Shown here: positions 1-8,646 of the stretch, piece by piece
Layout of the letters: every line of letters starts with the position of its first letter
How positions within the stretch are numbered: the stretch's first letter is position 1
Assembly (NCBI GenBank): GCA_900545275.1
Contig: UQYG01000005.1
Span: 1-64,000 of the forward strand
Direction of reading: 5' to 3'
DNA length: 64,000 bases
From: an uncultured Sutterella sp.
Lineage (GTDB): Bacteria; Pseudomonadota; Gammaproteobacteria; Burkholderiales; Burkholderiaceae_F
Translations under genes and position numbers: made by a program
Notes under the pieces: generated by a model
Seen by the model: the letters and a program-made list of their open reading frames with translations, nothing else
What the model was told of the DNA's origin: nothing
Database searches by the model: none

Positions 1-36
1 GTTGTATTTCCGGTGAAAGTAGGACATTGCCAGGCT
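1..36 (+). rRNA. rrf: 5S rRNA, 3' end (partial)
   Basis: The first 36 bases match the conserved 3' end of proteobacterial 5S rRNA, with the GAAAGTAGG block followed by a TGCCAGGCT end. The rest of the molecule, and presumably the 16S-tRNA-23S part of the operon, lies upstream of the window. The intrinsic terminator 12 bases downstream agrees with this being the end of an rRNA operon. Confidence 0.85.
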
Positions 37-47
37 CCACCATTCAG

Positions 48-86
48 AACCCCCGATTCCTTACGGAGTCGGGGGTTTTGTTTTTT
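48..86 (+). terminator. Intrinsic terminator of the rRNA operon
   Basis: Thirteen-base arms at 48-60 and 65-77 pair with one G-U wobble around a TTAC loop and run into a T-rich tract (76-86). It directly follows the 5S rRNA end. Confidence 0.9.
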
Positions 87-226
87 CGGGTACACCCACT
101 TTTCGAAAAGCTGCCGCCCTACGACACGCTTTATGCTCGGCAGTGCAGCTACAGAATCCCGCATCAAGAAGCCCTCCTCAGTCTCGTGACTGCGAAGCTG
201 CTGTATGTTCGTCGCGCCGAATGGCT

Positions 227-262
227 AAGCGCCCGAAGACGCTTTCGCATCTCCGGGCGCTT
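227..262. other. Stem-loop in the gap downstream of the flavoprotein gene
   Basis: Nine-base arms at 227-235 and 254-262 pair perfectly around an 18-base loop. Neither strand has a T tract after it, so termination for the minus-strand flavoprotein gene is possible but weak. Nothing else was recognised between 87 and 293. Confidence 0.35.
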
Positions 263-293
263 GAGTGTCAGTGGTGAATCAAGTTCGGCGCGA

Positions 294-2258
294 TCAGAGC
301 TTCGCGAGGTACTTGCCCACGTGACGGCCGAACGTCACGGTACGGCCGCAGGCCATGCCCGTCGAGAGGTTCGGATAGGTGTTGGCGAAGTAGGCGCCGC
401 TGTCGTTGCCGATCACGTAGAGCCCCGGGATGACGTTCCCTTCCGTGTCGATGGCGTTCATGTTCGTGTCGATCACGATGCCGTCCATCGTGCAGAGGAT
501 GTCGCCCGTGTTCTTCGCGCCGTAGAAGGGACCCTGGTTGACCGGCGTCAGACGGAAGGGTTCCTTTCCGTAGTCAAGGTCGTTGCCGTTCTTGGCGAAG
601 CCGTTGTAGCGCTCGACCGTCGCCTTGAAGGCGTCGACCGGAAGGTGAAGCTTCTCGGCGAGTTCTTCGATCGTATCGGCCTTCATGAGGAAGCCCTTTT
701 CGAGGAGAACCGGGAAATACTTTTCCTGGAAGACCTGCCAGGGGATGTTGGGATCCGCGCCGTTTTCAAACGGATAGAGGCGCGAGCAGCCGTGCATCTT
801 GAATTGTTGCGCGTACTTCACCCAGTTGCTGTCGAAGATGGTGTAGTGGCAGTGGCCCTTGTTGTATTCGTCGGCGTGAAGGATCGCTTCGTAGGTGCCC
901 GATTCGTTGATGAATCGCTTGCCGTCGGCGTTGACCTTGAGCCAGGGCTGAGAGGCCATCCAGAACATGCCGACGTCTCCCGACTGCGCGGTCTTGGGAC
1001 CGTTGGGCTGGTCCGGGCGCAGAGCGCAACGGTCGAACTTCATCGACGCGTGCGTTTCATCCATCTTGGCGCCGACCCAGAGGCAGGCCTTGATGCCGTC
1101 GCCGTGCGCTCCCGGCATCGAGCGGTTGCGGCCGATGACGCGCAGCGTGTGAGGCTGCAGGGCTTCGAGCATCTTGTAGTTAAGCGCGTAGCCGCCCGTG
1201 GCGACAACTACGCCCTTTTTGGCGTTGTAGCGGACATACTTGCCGTCGCCGTCCACCGCGATGCAGCCCGTGACGCGGCCGTCCTTCTTTTCGAGCTTCA
1301 CCATGCGCGTGTTGTAGTCAAAGCGCGCCCCCTTCTTCGTGGCGAAGTCAAAGAGGATCTTGTTGCCGTTCAAGGGCTTGCCCGTGCCGTCGTCGGACGT
1401 GCGCCAACGAGGCGAGTGCCCGGTCGGAAAGTGGTGATGGTAGGCCGGATCGACCGAGTCGCCCGATTCGTGCCAGAGTTCGACGCCGCGTTCGGCGAGT
1501 CGATCGCCGTACCAGTTGATGGCTTCCGCCGATTCGTCGGCCCAAAGTTTGACGAGGTCCTGCTTGAGATGGCCGGCGGCGTAGGTCGTCATGGCACGGA
1601 TGTATTCGAACTTGTCGATCTTCGTGCCCTGCTTTTTCTGATAGCGCGAGTCGATGGCGGCGAGGTCGTCGCGGATGCCCGTGCCGGTGACGAAACGGTC
1701 GATACCGATCACCTTGGCCCCCTCTTCGGCGGCGGCCGCCACGGCGAACATGCCGCCCGTGCCGCAGCCGACGACGAGAATGTCGGTGTCCACGGTCTTC
1801 GTGATGTCCTTTTCGGCGATTTCCGGCGCCTTGCCGAGCCAGTCGCCGTCGTCTTCGGCGGCTTCCTTCTTCGTGATCACTTCGACCGGAATTTCACCCT
1901 TGGCCTGCGCGATACATTTGGCGGCGGCCTGACGAACGGCCTTGGAGGTGATGGTGGCGCCCGAGACGGCGTCGATTTCGGCCGTCTGACCGGCAAGGAG
2001 CGACTTCTTCAGGGCGTCCGCGGCAGCCTGACCGATCGAGGGGGTTTCGTGCGAGACGTCGAGCACCACGTCGGTAATTTTGTCGGCGTCGAAAGTCATC
2101 GTGACGATGATGTCGCCAATCCCCGAGGCGCGGGCCGAGTAGGTGCCGGGCGTGTAAAGGCCCTTGGGCGCGGCGTGCAGACCGACGGCGGCGAGAGAGG
2201 CGCCGCCTGCCACCGTCGTGCGAAGGAACGCACGGCGGGAGAGAATTTGCTTGCTCAT
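294..2258 (-). CDS. Tat-exported FMN/FAD flavoprotein reductase (fumarate/urocanate reductase-like)
   Basis: This 654-residue protein probably reduces an unsaturated organic acid such as fumarate, urocanate or an acrylate in the periplasm. Residues 1-31 form a twin-arginine signal (SRRAFL). Residues 33-122 are an FMN-binding domain with the SGATIT motif (99-104), whose last Thr carries covalent FMN in this family. From about 155 comes a FAD-binding domain with GCGTGG (164-169), continuing as a flavocytochrome-c-type reductase. There is no CxxCH haem motif, so electrons must come from a separate partner. The ATG at 2258 was chosen because GGAG precedes it and the Tat signal follows; the frame runs further upstream without a signal. 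The gene is divergent from a MerR regulator, a likely controller. The substrate cannot be read from the sequence. Confidence 0.88.
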   Translation of the reverse strand: MSKQILSRRAFLRTTVAGGASLAAVGLHAAPKGLYTPGTYSARASGIGDIIVTMTFDADKITDVVLDVSHETPSIGQAAADALKKSLLAGQTAEIDAVSGATITSKAVRQAAAKCIAQAKGEIPVEVITKKEAAEDDGDWLGKAPEIAEKDITKTVDTDILVVGCGTGGMFAVAAAAEEGAKVIGIDRFVTGTGIRDDLAAIDSRYQKKQGTKIDKFEYIRAMTTYAAGHLKQDLVKLWADESAEAINWYGDRLAERGVELWHESGDSVDPAYHHHFPTGHSPRWRTSDDGTGKPLNGNKILFDFATKKGARFDYNTRMVKLEKKDGRVTGCIAVDGDGKYVRYNAKKGVVVATGGYALNYKMLEALQPHTLRVIGRNRSMPGAHGDGIKACLWVGAKMDETHASMKFDRCALRPDQPNGPKTAQSGDVGMFWMASQPWLKVNADGKRFINESGTYEAILHADEYNKGHCHYTIFDSNWVKYAQQFKMHGCSRLYPFENGADPNIPWQVFQEKYFPVLLEKGFLMKADTIEELAEKLHLPVDAFKATVERYNGFAKNGNDLDYGKEPFRLTPVNQGPFYGAKNTGDILCTMDGIVIDTNMNAIDTEGNVIPGLYVIGNDSGAYFANTYPNLSTGMACGRTVTFGRHVGKYLAKL

Positions 2259-2526
2259 GAGTTCTCCAACGTTTTTTTGATGAGGAAGATGGAAAGCCTT
2301 CACTCTAGAACTGAGGGCAGGACGCAAGTCAAGGGAGGAAGGAGGGAGGAAACGGTCGGAAAATCCAGGGGAAAACCAGAGGGAAGCGGACGGCAGTTCG
2401 CAGGAACACGGTGCAAGACGGACATCTTGAAATGCGAACGAAAGATTTTTCAGAGGGCGCGTCAAAAACGTCTACACTGACGAACAGTCCGAATTTTCAA
2501 GTTTTGCAAAGAGAAGAAAAACACTC

Positions 2527-3360
2527 ATGGCCGACTCGTCTTCACGCAAACTCTACCGAATCGGCGACTACGCCCGCTACATGGGGGTAACACCCGACTT
2601 TCTGAAGCACTACGAAGAAAACGGTCTGCTCGAAGTGCAGTACACGCAAAGTGGGTACCGCTACTACGATTTTGATCAGTCTTCGCGCATTCTCGAATAC
2701 ATGCGTCTTCGCAACTACGGCGTCACCGTCAAAGACATGAGCCGCATGCTGAGCGCGGAGGACGGCGAAGTCCTCAGGCTTCTCGACGAAAAGGCGGAGA
2801 GTCTGCGCACGGAGAAGCGGCGAATCGAGGCCGTGCTTGCAGAACATGAACGCGTGAAGACCTGGTACGAGCGGCGTCTTGTCCGGCCGGTCGACTGGGA
2901 GGTCCGCGACGTGGAGCCCTGCTGGTTCCTGCCACACACGAATGCGCGCGACTTCGAGCAAGACGAGCGGGTGTATCCGCTCCTGAAAAGTTGGATCGGT
3001 TGGATGCCGCTTGTGAAGTCCGCCCTTCGTGTCTCTCCGGGAAACGGCGGGGTTCGTTACGCCACGCAGTGGGGGCTCATTCTCCGTTCCTCTTTGGCGC
3101 GGCAATTCGGCATCCCCCTGGGCGACGGTCTCGTCTCCATGCCGGGCGGCAAGGCCTTTGTCTATCACTTCGTCGGGCTCGAGCGTGAGTTTTCGATCGA
3201 CGAGATCGGAGCGGGGCATCACCCTATGTTCGAGCAAATGGAAACGCTCGGCCTTCGCGCGGCGAGGGACGGGTATCTCGTTGTGGAAATGAAGCTCACG
3301 AATGCCGATGGCGCTCGCCGCGGCGGGAGTGGGCGCTTCATCGTGCCTCTTGCCGACTGA
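2527..3360 (+). CDS. MerR-family transcriptional regulator with C-terminal effector-type domain
   Basis: This 277-residue protein starts with a MerR winged helix-turn-helix (about residues 8-75), which carries the typical YRIGDYARYMGV start and an SGYRYYDFDQ wing. A basic dimerisation helix follows (about 80-120), then a 150-residue C-terminal domain that probably binds a small molecule. No cysteine cluster for metal binding is visible in the expected place. It is divergent from the exported flavoprotein across 268 bases, so it probably controls that gene and itself. The substrate or inducer is unknown. Confidence 0.85.
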   Translation: MADSSSRKLYRIGDYARYMGVTPDFLKHYEENGLLEVQYTQSGYRYYDFDQSSRILEYMRLRNYGVTVKDMSRMLSAEDGEVLRLLDEKAESLRTEKRRIEAVLAEHERVKTWYERRLVRPVDWEVRDVEPCWFLPHTNARDFEQDERVYPLLKSWIGWMPLVKSALRVSPGNGGVRYATQWGLILRSSLARQFGIPLGDGLVSMPGGKAFVYHFVGLEREFSIDEIGAGHHPMFEQMETLGLRAARDGYLVVEMKLTNADGARRGGSGRFIVPLAD

Positions 3361-3372
3361 CGGGTAGGGGGC

Positions 3373-3409
3373 AAAAAGAAAGAGGAAGCGATCTCTCGCT
3401 TCCTCTTTC
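3373..3409 (-). terminator. Intrinsic terminator of tRNA-Asn (possibly bidirectional)
   Basis: Arms at 3378-3391 and 3396-3409 form a 14-base perfect stem with a TCTC loop. On the minus strand the stem is followed by five T (complement of 3373-3377), right after the tRNA. On the plus strand it could also end the MerR transcript, but without a clear T run. Confidence 0.8.
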
Positions 3410-3417
3410 GGAATCTT

Positions 3418-3493
3418 TGGCTCCCCGAGCTGGGCTCGAACCAGCGACCTGCGGATTAACAGTCCGTCGCTCTACCGACTGAGCTATCGGGGA
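3418..3493 (-). tRNA. tRNA-Asn (anticodon GTT)
   Basis: A 76-base cloverleaf with encoded CCA (complement of 3418-3420), acceptor stem TCCCCGA/TCGGGGA, a G discriminator and a normal T arm with TTCGAGC. The anticodon GTT lies at 3458-3460. A sigma-70 type promoter sits just upstream and a terminator just downstream, so it is a single-gene unit. Confidence 0.95.
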
Positions 3494-3506
3494 ATCAAGG
3501 ACACAA

Positions 3507-3535
3507 AGTATATCTCATCCATCAGAAAAAAGCAA
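3507..3535 (-). promoter_or_regulatory. Promoter of tRNA-Asn
   Basis: On the minus strand a -35-like TTGCTT (3530-3535) is separated by 17 bases from a -10 TATACT (3507-3512), placing initiation about 7 bases before the tRNA. The same arrangement precedes tRNA-Val and, with 16-base spacing, tRNA-Pro. Confidence 0.7.
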
Positions 3536-3624
3536 GGGTGCGGTAAAAATAAATCAAAAATTTTTCTCCGCCCCTTTGGGATCCGCAAATCGTCCCCATA
3601 TGGGAAAGATCCCATTCCACTTCC

Positions 3625-5658
3625 GTGATCGAGGAGACGCCCTTGGCCGAAGTCGTCCGTTATCCGAATTCGCCCTTTACGCTGCACATGCCTTTTCCGC
3701 CCGCCGGGGATCAACCGCAGGCGATCGACAAGCTGTGCGCGGGACTCGAGGCGGGCGTGGCCTGTCAGACGCTTCTCGGCGTGACGGGCTCGGGGAAGAC
3801 CTATACGATGGCCAACGTCATCGCTCGCGCGGGCGTGCCCGCCATCATCCTCGCTCCGAACAAGACGCTCGCCGCGCAGACCTATTCGGAAATGCGCGAG
3901 TTTTTCCCCGAGAATGCGGTGGAGTATTTCGTCTCTTACTACGACTTCTATCAGCCCGAGGCCTACGTGCCCGCGCGCGACCTCTTCATCGAAAAGGACG
4001 CGGCGGTGAACGAACACATCGAGCAGATGCGTCTGGCGGCGACGAAGTCGATTCTCGAGCGCCGCGACACGATCATCGTGGCGACGGTTTCTTCCATCTA
4101 CGGCATCGGTGCGCCCGAAAGCTACACGGAAATGCGCTGCATTCTCCGGCGCGGGGATGCGCGCACGCAGCGTCAGCTCATCTCGCAGCTCGTTCGCATG
4201 CAGTACCGCCGCACCGACACCGAGTTCGTGCGCGGGACCTTCCGCGTGCGCGGCGACACGATCGACGTCTTCCCGGCCGAACACGCCGAGAGCGCCGTTC
4301 GAGTCGAGCTGTTTGATGACGAAATCGACGCGATTCTGCTCTTTGACCCGCTTACCGGACGGATCGAGCAGAAGGTGAACCGTTTCGTCGTCTACCCGGC
4401 GAGCCATTACGTCACGCCGAGAGAGGAGATCCTGCGCGCGATCGGGTCGATCAAGGCCGAATTGAAGGAGCGCCGCGCGGCACTCCTTGATGAGGGGAAG
4501 CTCCTCGAAGCTCAACGTCTTGAGGAACGTACGCGCTTTGACCTCGAGATGCTCGATCAGGTGGGTTTCTGCAAGGGGATTGAAAACTACTCGCGGCACT
4601 TGACGGGGCTCGCCCCGGGCGTGGCGCCTCCGTGCCTTATCGACTACCTTCCCGCCGACGCGATCATGTTCTTTGACGAGTCCCACGTCATGATGGGGCA
4701 GTTGGGCGGCATGTACCGCGGCGACCGCGCGAGAAAGGAGACGCTCGTTCAGTACGGCTTCCGTCTGCCTTCGGCGCTAGACAACCGTCCGCTTCGCTTT
4801 GACGAATTCGAGCGCAAGATGCGCCGCAGCATCTTCGTCTCGGCCACGCCCGCCGACTACGAGCTAGAACGCTCGGGCGGCGAAGTGGTCGAACAGGTCG
4901 TGCGTCCTACGGGACTCGTGGATCCGGAAGTGGAGGTGCGTCCTGCCGTCACGCAGGTGGACGACCTCCTTTCCGAAATCAGCGAGGTGACGAAAAAGGG
5001 CGAGCGCGTGCTCGTGACGACGCTCACCAAACGCATGGCCGAGGATCTGACGGACTTTTTGTCCGAGCACGGCGTGAAGGTGCGGTATTTGCACTCCGAC
5101 ATCGATACGGTCGAGCGCGTAGAGATCATCCGAGATCTGCGCTCGGGCACTTTCGACGTCCTTGTCGGGATCAACCTCCTGCGAGAAGGCCTCGACATTC
5201 CGGAAGTCTCGCTCGTGGCGATTCTGGACGCGGATAAAGAAGGTTTTCTCCGCAGCGACCGTTCGCTCATTCAGACGATCGGACGCGCCGCGCGCAACCT
5301 GCACGGCCGCGCGATCCTTTATGCCGACAAGATCACCGACAGCATGAAGCGCGCGCTCGACGAAACGAACCGGCGCCGCGTGAAGCAGCAGACTTTCAAC
5401 GAAGAGCATGGAATCGTTCCGAGGGGCGTCAAAAAGGAGATCCGCGAAATTATCGACGGCGTCTACCGCGGTCCCGACGTGCCTGCGCCCGAGGTCGAGG
5501 CGCCGCGCGACGAAAAGGAACTCGCACGGCGTCTGCGCACGCTCGAAGAGCAGATGATGGAGCACGCGAAAAACCTCGATTTCGAAAAGGCCGCACGGCT
5601 TCGCGAGGAACTCATGGCGCTTCGGCGGGAGGCTTTTGGTGCGAGCGCGGCGAGTTGA
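3625..5658 (+). CDS. uvrB: Excinuclease ABC subunit B
   Basis: UvrB is the damage-verifying helicase-like subunit of nucleotide excision repair; it is loaded by UvrA and recruits UvrC. The 677-residue length is normal. Visible are the Walker A motif GVTGSGKT (about 52-59), the beta-hairpin region with YYDFYQPEAY, the DESH box, helicase motifs V-VI (GINLLREGLD, QTIGRAARN) and a C-terminal UVR motif (EKAARLREELMALR) that contacts UvrC. The GTG at 3625 is the longest sensible start but has no clear Shine-Dalgarno. A TTG at 3643 preceded by GAGGAG with a 6-base spacer is a good alternative and would remove six residues. No clear LexA box was found upstream. Confidence 0.97.
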   Translation: MIEETPLAEVVRYPNSPFTLHMPFPPAGDQPQAIDKLCAGLEAGVACQTLLGVTGSGKTYTMANVIARAGVPAIILAPNKTLAAQTYSEMREFFPENAVEYFVSYYDFYQPEAYVPARDLFIEKDAAVNEHIEQMRLAATKSILERRDTIIVATVSSIYGIGAPESYTEMRCILRRGDARTQRQLISQLVRMQYRRTDTEFVRGTFRVRGDTIDVFPAEHAESAVRVELFDDEIDAILLFDPLTGRIEQKVNRFVVYPASHYVTPREEILRAIGSIKAELKERRAALLDEGKLLEAQRLEERTRFDLEMLDQVGFCKGIENYSRHLTGLAPGVAPPCLIDYLPADAIMFFDESHVMMGQLGGMYRGDRARKETLVQYGFRLPSALDNRPLRFDEFERKMRRSIFVSATPADYELERSGGEVVEQVVRPTGLVDPEVEVRPAVTQVDDLLSEISEVTKKGERVLVTTLTKRMAEDLTDFLSEHGVKVRYLHSDIDTVERVEIIRDLRSGTFDVLVGINLLREGLDIPEVSLVAILDADKEGFLRSDRSLIQTIGRAARNLHGRAILYADKITDSMKRALDETNRRRVKQQTFNEEHGIVPRGVKKEIREIIDGVYRGPDVPAPEVEAPRDEKELARRLRTLEEQMMEHAKNLDFEKAARLREELMALRREAFGASAAS

Positions 5659-5799
5659 GGTCCGCTCGGTTGTCCTTTCGTTGCAAATCGCGCTCTAGGC
5701 AGAAAGCGACAAGTGCGGTAGGATATTGGGGATGTTTTCGGGACCTTCCGTTTTCCCCGAAGTGAGAACTGATTTTCCCTCAGAGAATAAGAGACGACA

Positions 5800-6297
5800 G
5801 TGATTAAGATTTTGTTTGTTTGCACCGGCAATATTTGCCGCAGTCCGACGGCCGAGGCGATTTTCCGTCGGATGGTTCGTGAAGCGGGTTTCAGCGACGT
5901 GATTGACTCGGACAGCGCGTCGACGACGGCCCACCATGAGGGAGAAACGCCGGATTCGCGCGCCCAGCTCGCCTGCCGAAAGCGCGGGCTCGACATTTCG
6001 CAACACCGTGCGCGCCAGATCCGTCCGGAGGACTTCGAAGAGTTCGACCTGATCCTCGCCATGGACTGGGAAAACCTCACGGAGCTTCAGCAGCGTTCGC
6101 CAGCCGCCTACCATCACAAGATTCAGCTTCTGATGCGCTACGCCAACGACTACGACGCGGCGGTGGTGCCCGATCCCTACTACGGAATCAACGAGGGCTT
6201 CAACCTCGTGATCGAGTACTGTACGGACGCTTGCAGCGGCCTTCTGGAGACGCTCGAAAAGAAGGCGAAGCAATTGCAGCGCCAGCGCGGCCTGTAA
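5800..6297 (+). CDS. Low-molecular-weight protein-tyrosine phosphatase
   Basis: This 165-residue cytoplasmic phosphatase has the P-loop CTGNICRS at the N terminus, with the catalytic C(x)5R at Cys8 and Arg14, and the DPYYG loop that supplies the general-acid Asp. That is the complete active site of the LMW-PTP family, which dephosphorylates tyrosine kinases or other small targets. Translation begins at a GTG (5800) next to a purine-rich GAGACGAC. The gene lies 141 bases after uvrB and is followed by stem-loops. uvrB-phosphatase-iscR is a usual betaproteobacterial order, interrupted here by the LysR/flavodoxin module. Its physiological target is unknown. Confidence 0.9.
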   Translation: MIKILFVCTGNICRSPTAEAIFRRMVREAGFSDVIDSDSASTTAHHEGETPDSRAQLACRKRGLDISQHRARQIRPEDFEEFDLILAMDWENLTELQQRSPAAYHHKIQLLMRYANDYDAAVVPDPYYGINEGFNLVIEYCTDACSGLLETLEKKAKQLQRQRGL

Positions 6298-6317
6298 TTT
6301 CCTTATCGAATCACATT

Positions 6318-6346
6318 TCGGCCCTTCCGTTCCGCGGAGGGGCCGA
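6318..6346 (+). other. Stem-loop after the phosphatase gene
   Basis: Twelve-base arms at 6318-6329 and 6335-6346 with one G-U pair, followed only by a short TTTT after four bases. It may protect the 3' end or help the terminator immediately downstream. Confidence 0.5.
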
Positions 6347-6364
6347 TGCGTTTTCGTACTTTCG

Positions 6365-6394
6365 AGCAACGTGTTGGCCGCGTTGCTTTTTTTT
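6365..6394 (+). terminator. Intrinsic terminator after the phosphatase gene
   Basis: Arms at 6365-6371 and 6381-6387 pair and run straight into eight T (6387-6394). It ends the plus-strand uvrB-phosphatase side before the convergent LysR gene. A second palindrome (6401-6410 with 6416-6425) lies between it and the LysR stop codon and lacks a T run on either side. Confidence 0.75.
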
Positions 6395-6429
6395 ACATCC
6401 GTCGACCCGGTCGGTCCGGGTCGACCGCA

Positions 6430-7365
6430 TCAGGTCTCTTCGGCTCCGCTTCCCGAGCAGCTTGCGTCGGCTCCGTTTTCGTTTCGGGCGTGCTCGAGAC
6501 TCATTTGCCAAAAGTCTTCCGCGGCGCGCGAGAGCTGATGGTGGCGCCGTTTGGCGAGGCGATGGGCGGTGCGGCGCTCGGGGTAGAGGGCCACGAAGCG
6601 CAGGTCGTCGCTCGGCCGCATTGCGTAAGAGCCTTCCACGCAGAGCAGGGCGCCGAGTCCCGCCCGCACGAGTTCGAGCGCGTTGGTGGGGAGGTTGTGA
6701 TAGCCGGCTATCGAGAGTCGTTCGGCCGTCTCCCCAAACCAGGCTTGCAGGGTTTGGCGCACGATGTGCCGCCGCGGCAGGATGAGTTTCATCCGGCGCA
6801 GGGTCTCCATCGTGAGGACTGGCTCCGTGAGAAGCGGATCGTCGGAGCGTACGACGACGCCCCAGCGTTCCCAACAGGGTAGGGCGATCGACTCGTATTT
6901 GGCCGTTTCGACGGGCTCGAGTAGGACCGCGATGTCGAGACGGTCTTCGTCGAGCAGTCGGCGCACGTCGTCGCCGTCCGCCGCATAGAGTTCGAACTGC
7001 GCTTTCGGACGGTCGGCGCACCAGTCGCGCAGCCACCGGGCCGCCAGCGGCGCGGCTTTCGTTTCCACCACCCCGAGGCGCACGATGCCGCCGAGGCGGC
7101 CGGCGTTTTCTTCCATTTCCCGCTCCGTACGATCCGCAAGCGCGAGCATTTCCTTGGCGCGCACCTGGAGGTGGTAGCCCGCCTCCGTGAGCGTTACGCC
7201 TTTTTTCGAGCGTCGAAAGAGGGCGGCCCCGTAGTGCGACTCCAATTCCTGCATGCGGCGCGTGAGAGCGGGTTGCGAAAGGTAGAGCGCCTGCGCGGCC
7301 CGCGAAATGTTGCCTTCCTCGCAGACGGTCAGGAAGGCTTGAAGCGAACGAAAGTCGAGCGGCAT
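6430..7365 (-). CDS. LysR-family transcriptional regulator
   Basis: A 311-residue LysR protein: residues 1-60 carry the winged helix-turn-helix (LQAFLTVCEEGNISRAAQALYLSQPALTRRMQELE) pattern with its conserved SQPALTRR core, and about 90-290 form the two-lobed effector-binding domain. The ATG at 7365 was chosen because GGGGAG precedes it by 8 bases and it begins just before the HTH; a longer in-frame extension lacks this. It is divergent from the flavodoxin/aldo-keto reductase operon across a 186-base gap with an AT-rich core, the usual arrangement for a LysR activator and its target. The co-inducer is unknown. Confidence 0.9.
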   Translation of the reverse strand: MPLDFRSLQAFLTVCEEGNISRAAQALYLSQPALTRRMQELESHYGAALFRRSKKGVTLTEAGYHLQVRAKEMLALADRTEREMEENAGRLGGIVRLGVVETKAAPLAARWLRDWCADRPKAQFELYAADGDDVRRLLDEDRLDIAVLLEPVETAKYESIALPCWERWGVVVRSDDPLLTEPVLTMETLRRMKLILPRRHIVRQTLQAWFGETAERLSIAGYHNLPTNALELVRAGLGALLCVEGSYAMRPSDDLRFVALYPERRTAHRLAKRRHHQLSRAAEDFWQMSLEHARNENGADASCSGSGAEET

Positions 7366-7455
7366 GATCCGGTCTCCCCGCCTCCGAAAGCAACTCTCCC
7401 GGAGGCCTAAAATCAACCATCAATAAAATGCATAATTAACGATGATGAAACGATA

Positions 7456-7485
7456 TTGGACATAGTTTAGAGCTATTCCTAGCAT
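7456..7485 (+). promoter_or_regulatory. Candidate promoter of the flavodoxin/aldo-keto reductase operon
   Basis: TTGGAC (7456-7461) and TAGCAT (7480-7485) are 18 bases apart, downstream of an AT-rich stretch (about 7408-7470) that contrasts with the GC-rich surroundings. The stretch is the natural place for the LysR-binding site. The exact site was not resolved. Confidence 0.4.
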
Positions 7486-7551
7486 GGGTGACAAGGCGGT
7501 GGTCCGGTGTTCGAACCCGAACGCGGGCCGCTCCGACTTCAGGAGACTCTC

Positions 7552-8598
7552 ATGCTTCGTCCCCCTTTCTTTTCTCTTTGCGTCCTCGGCCTCGGCACGG
7601 TTTCCTTCTTCTCGCCTGCGGCGGACGCGTCCGACGTCGACACGGCGCCGGCCTACCCCGAACCCGTTGCCGTCGTTGTCTATTCACGGGGCGACCAGAC
7701 GCCCGCACCCGACACGGTCGATGGCCTCACGAGCGCGTCGCGCATGCCTGGCGACCGTCAGGTCGGAACGACCCGTTTTCTCGCCGAAGAAGCCGCGCGG
7801 CTTCTGCACGCCGACCTCTATACGATCGAACCCGAGCCGGCCCTGCCGGTCGACTTCGAAGAAACGATCGAGCGCAACCGCAGAGGCGACCCGGTCCGCC
7901 TGAAGCCGCTCCCCGACCTTGCGCGCTACCGGACGATCGTGGTGGCCGGACCCAACTGGAGCATGCGCTCGTCCTTGCCTATGCGTCAGTTTCTGCGCGA
8001 CGTCGCGCCCTCTCTGCACCCCGCCGTGCTCGGCACGATCGTGACCCACGCGCAATACGGTCCGGGCCGGATGTCGCAGGAAGTGGCGGCCGCCTTTCCC
8101 GGGGCTGAGCTGCGCTTCACGATCTCGCTCGAAGACCGCGCCGTACAGCAAAACCCCGGCGAGGCGCTCGAGACCGTGGGAAAGACGCTCGGATCTGCGG
8201 CGCTCGAGGGCGCCCTTCCTTCGAGCCGGGACGTACGCATTCTCTGTGAAGCGGCTGGGCGGGAAATCGCCCTCACCTTGAACGGGAGCCCCGAAGCCGA
8301 TCAGTTTCTCTCGATGCTCCCGATGACGGTGCGCATGGGGGAATTCGGCGGTCGCGAATTCTACGGTCCCGCCGCAGGCCCGCGCGAAATCCGGACTTCG
8401 GGCGAAGGGGACTACCGCTTTGAGAACGGAACGCTCACCTACTGCCCGACCAACGACACGGTGGCGATTTTCTACGACCAGTCTTCGCGTCCCCGCCTCA
8501 CGATGGCGGTCTTCCCGATGGGGCGGGTGACAAGCGACTTGAAAGTGTTTGACGAGCTGCCGAGCAGCGCCGTCTTCACTTTCCGCCGCGCCCCTTGA
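7552..8598 (+). CDS. Exported flavodoxin-like / cyclophilin-like two-domain protein
   Basis: This 348-residue protein has an N-terminal Sec-type signal (hydrophobic LCVLGLGTVSFF core, cut near ADA-SD). A flavodoxin-4-like domain follows (about 30-215), with the beta1 strand VVVYSRGDQ, the ADLYTIEPE strand and a GPNWS loop where FMN would stack. The C-terminal part (about 230-348, from VRILCEAAGREI to DLKVFDELP) resembles the small cyclophilin-like domain often linked to such flavodoxins. The phosphate-binding loop reads SRGDQT, with an acidic residue where SRTGNT is usual, so FMN binding is uncertain. The ATG at 7552 has AGGAG six bases upstream. It is the first gene of a unit with another flavodoxin-like protein and an exported aldo/keto reductase, suggesting a periplasmic redox role. 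Confidence 0.75.
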   Translation: MLRPPFFSLCVLGLGTVSFFSPAADASDVDTAPAYPEPVAVVVYSRGDQTPAPDTVDGLTSASRMPGDRQVGTTRFLAEEAARLLHADLYTIEPEPALPVDFEETIERNRRGDPVRLKPLPDLARYRTIVVAGPNWSMRSSLPMRQFLRDVAPSLHPAVLGTIVTHAQYGPGRMSQEVAAAFPGAELRFTISLEDRAVQQNPGEALETVGKTLGSAALEGALPSSRDVRILCEAAGREIALTLNGSPEADQFLSMLPMTVRMGEFGGREFYGPAAGPREIRTSGEGDYRFENGTLTYCPTNDTVAIFYDQSSRPRLTMAVFPMGRVTSDLKVFDELPSSAVFTFRRAP

Positions 8599-8646
8599 GG
8601 GTCATTCGAACCGATATGGACACTCTTTTCGCCCGGGAGGGACTTC

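Noticed and set aside
27..2480. An 817-codon open frame on the plus strand opposite the flavoprotein gene
   Set aside because: High-GC antisense shadow. The minus-strand frame carries a Tat signal, FMN and FAD motifs; the plus-strand translation is Arg/Val-rich with no domain and overlaps the 5S end.
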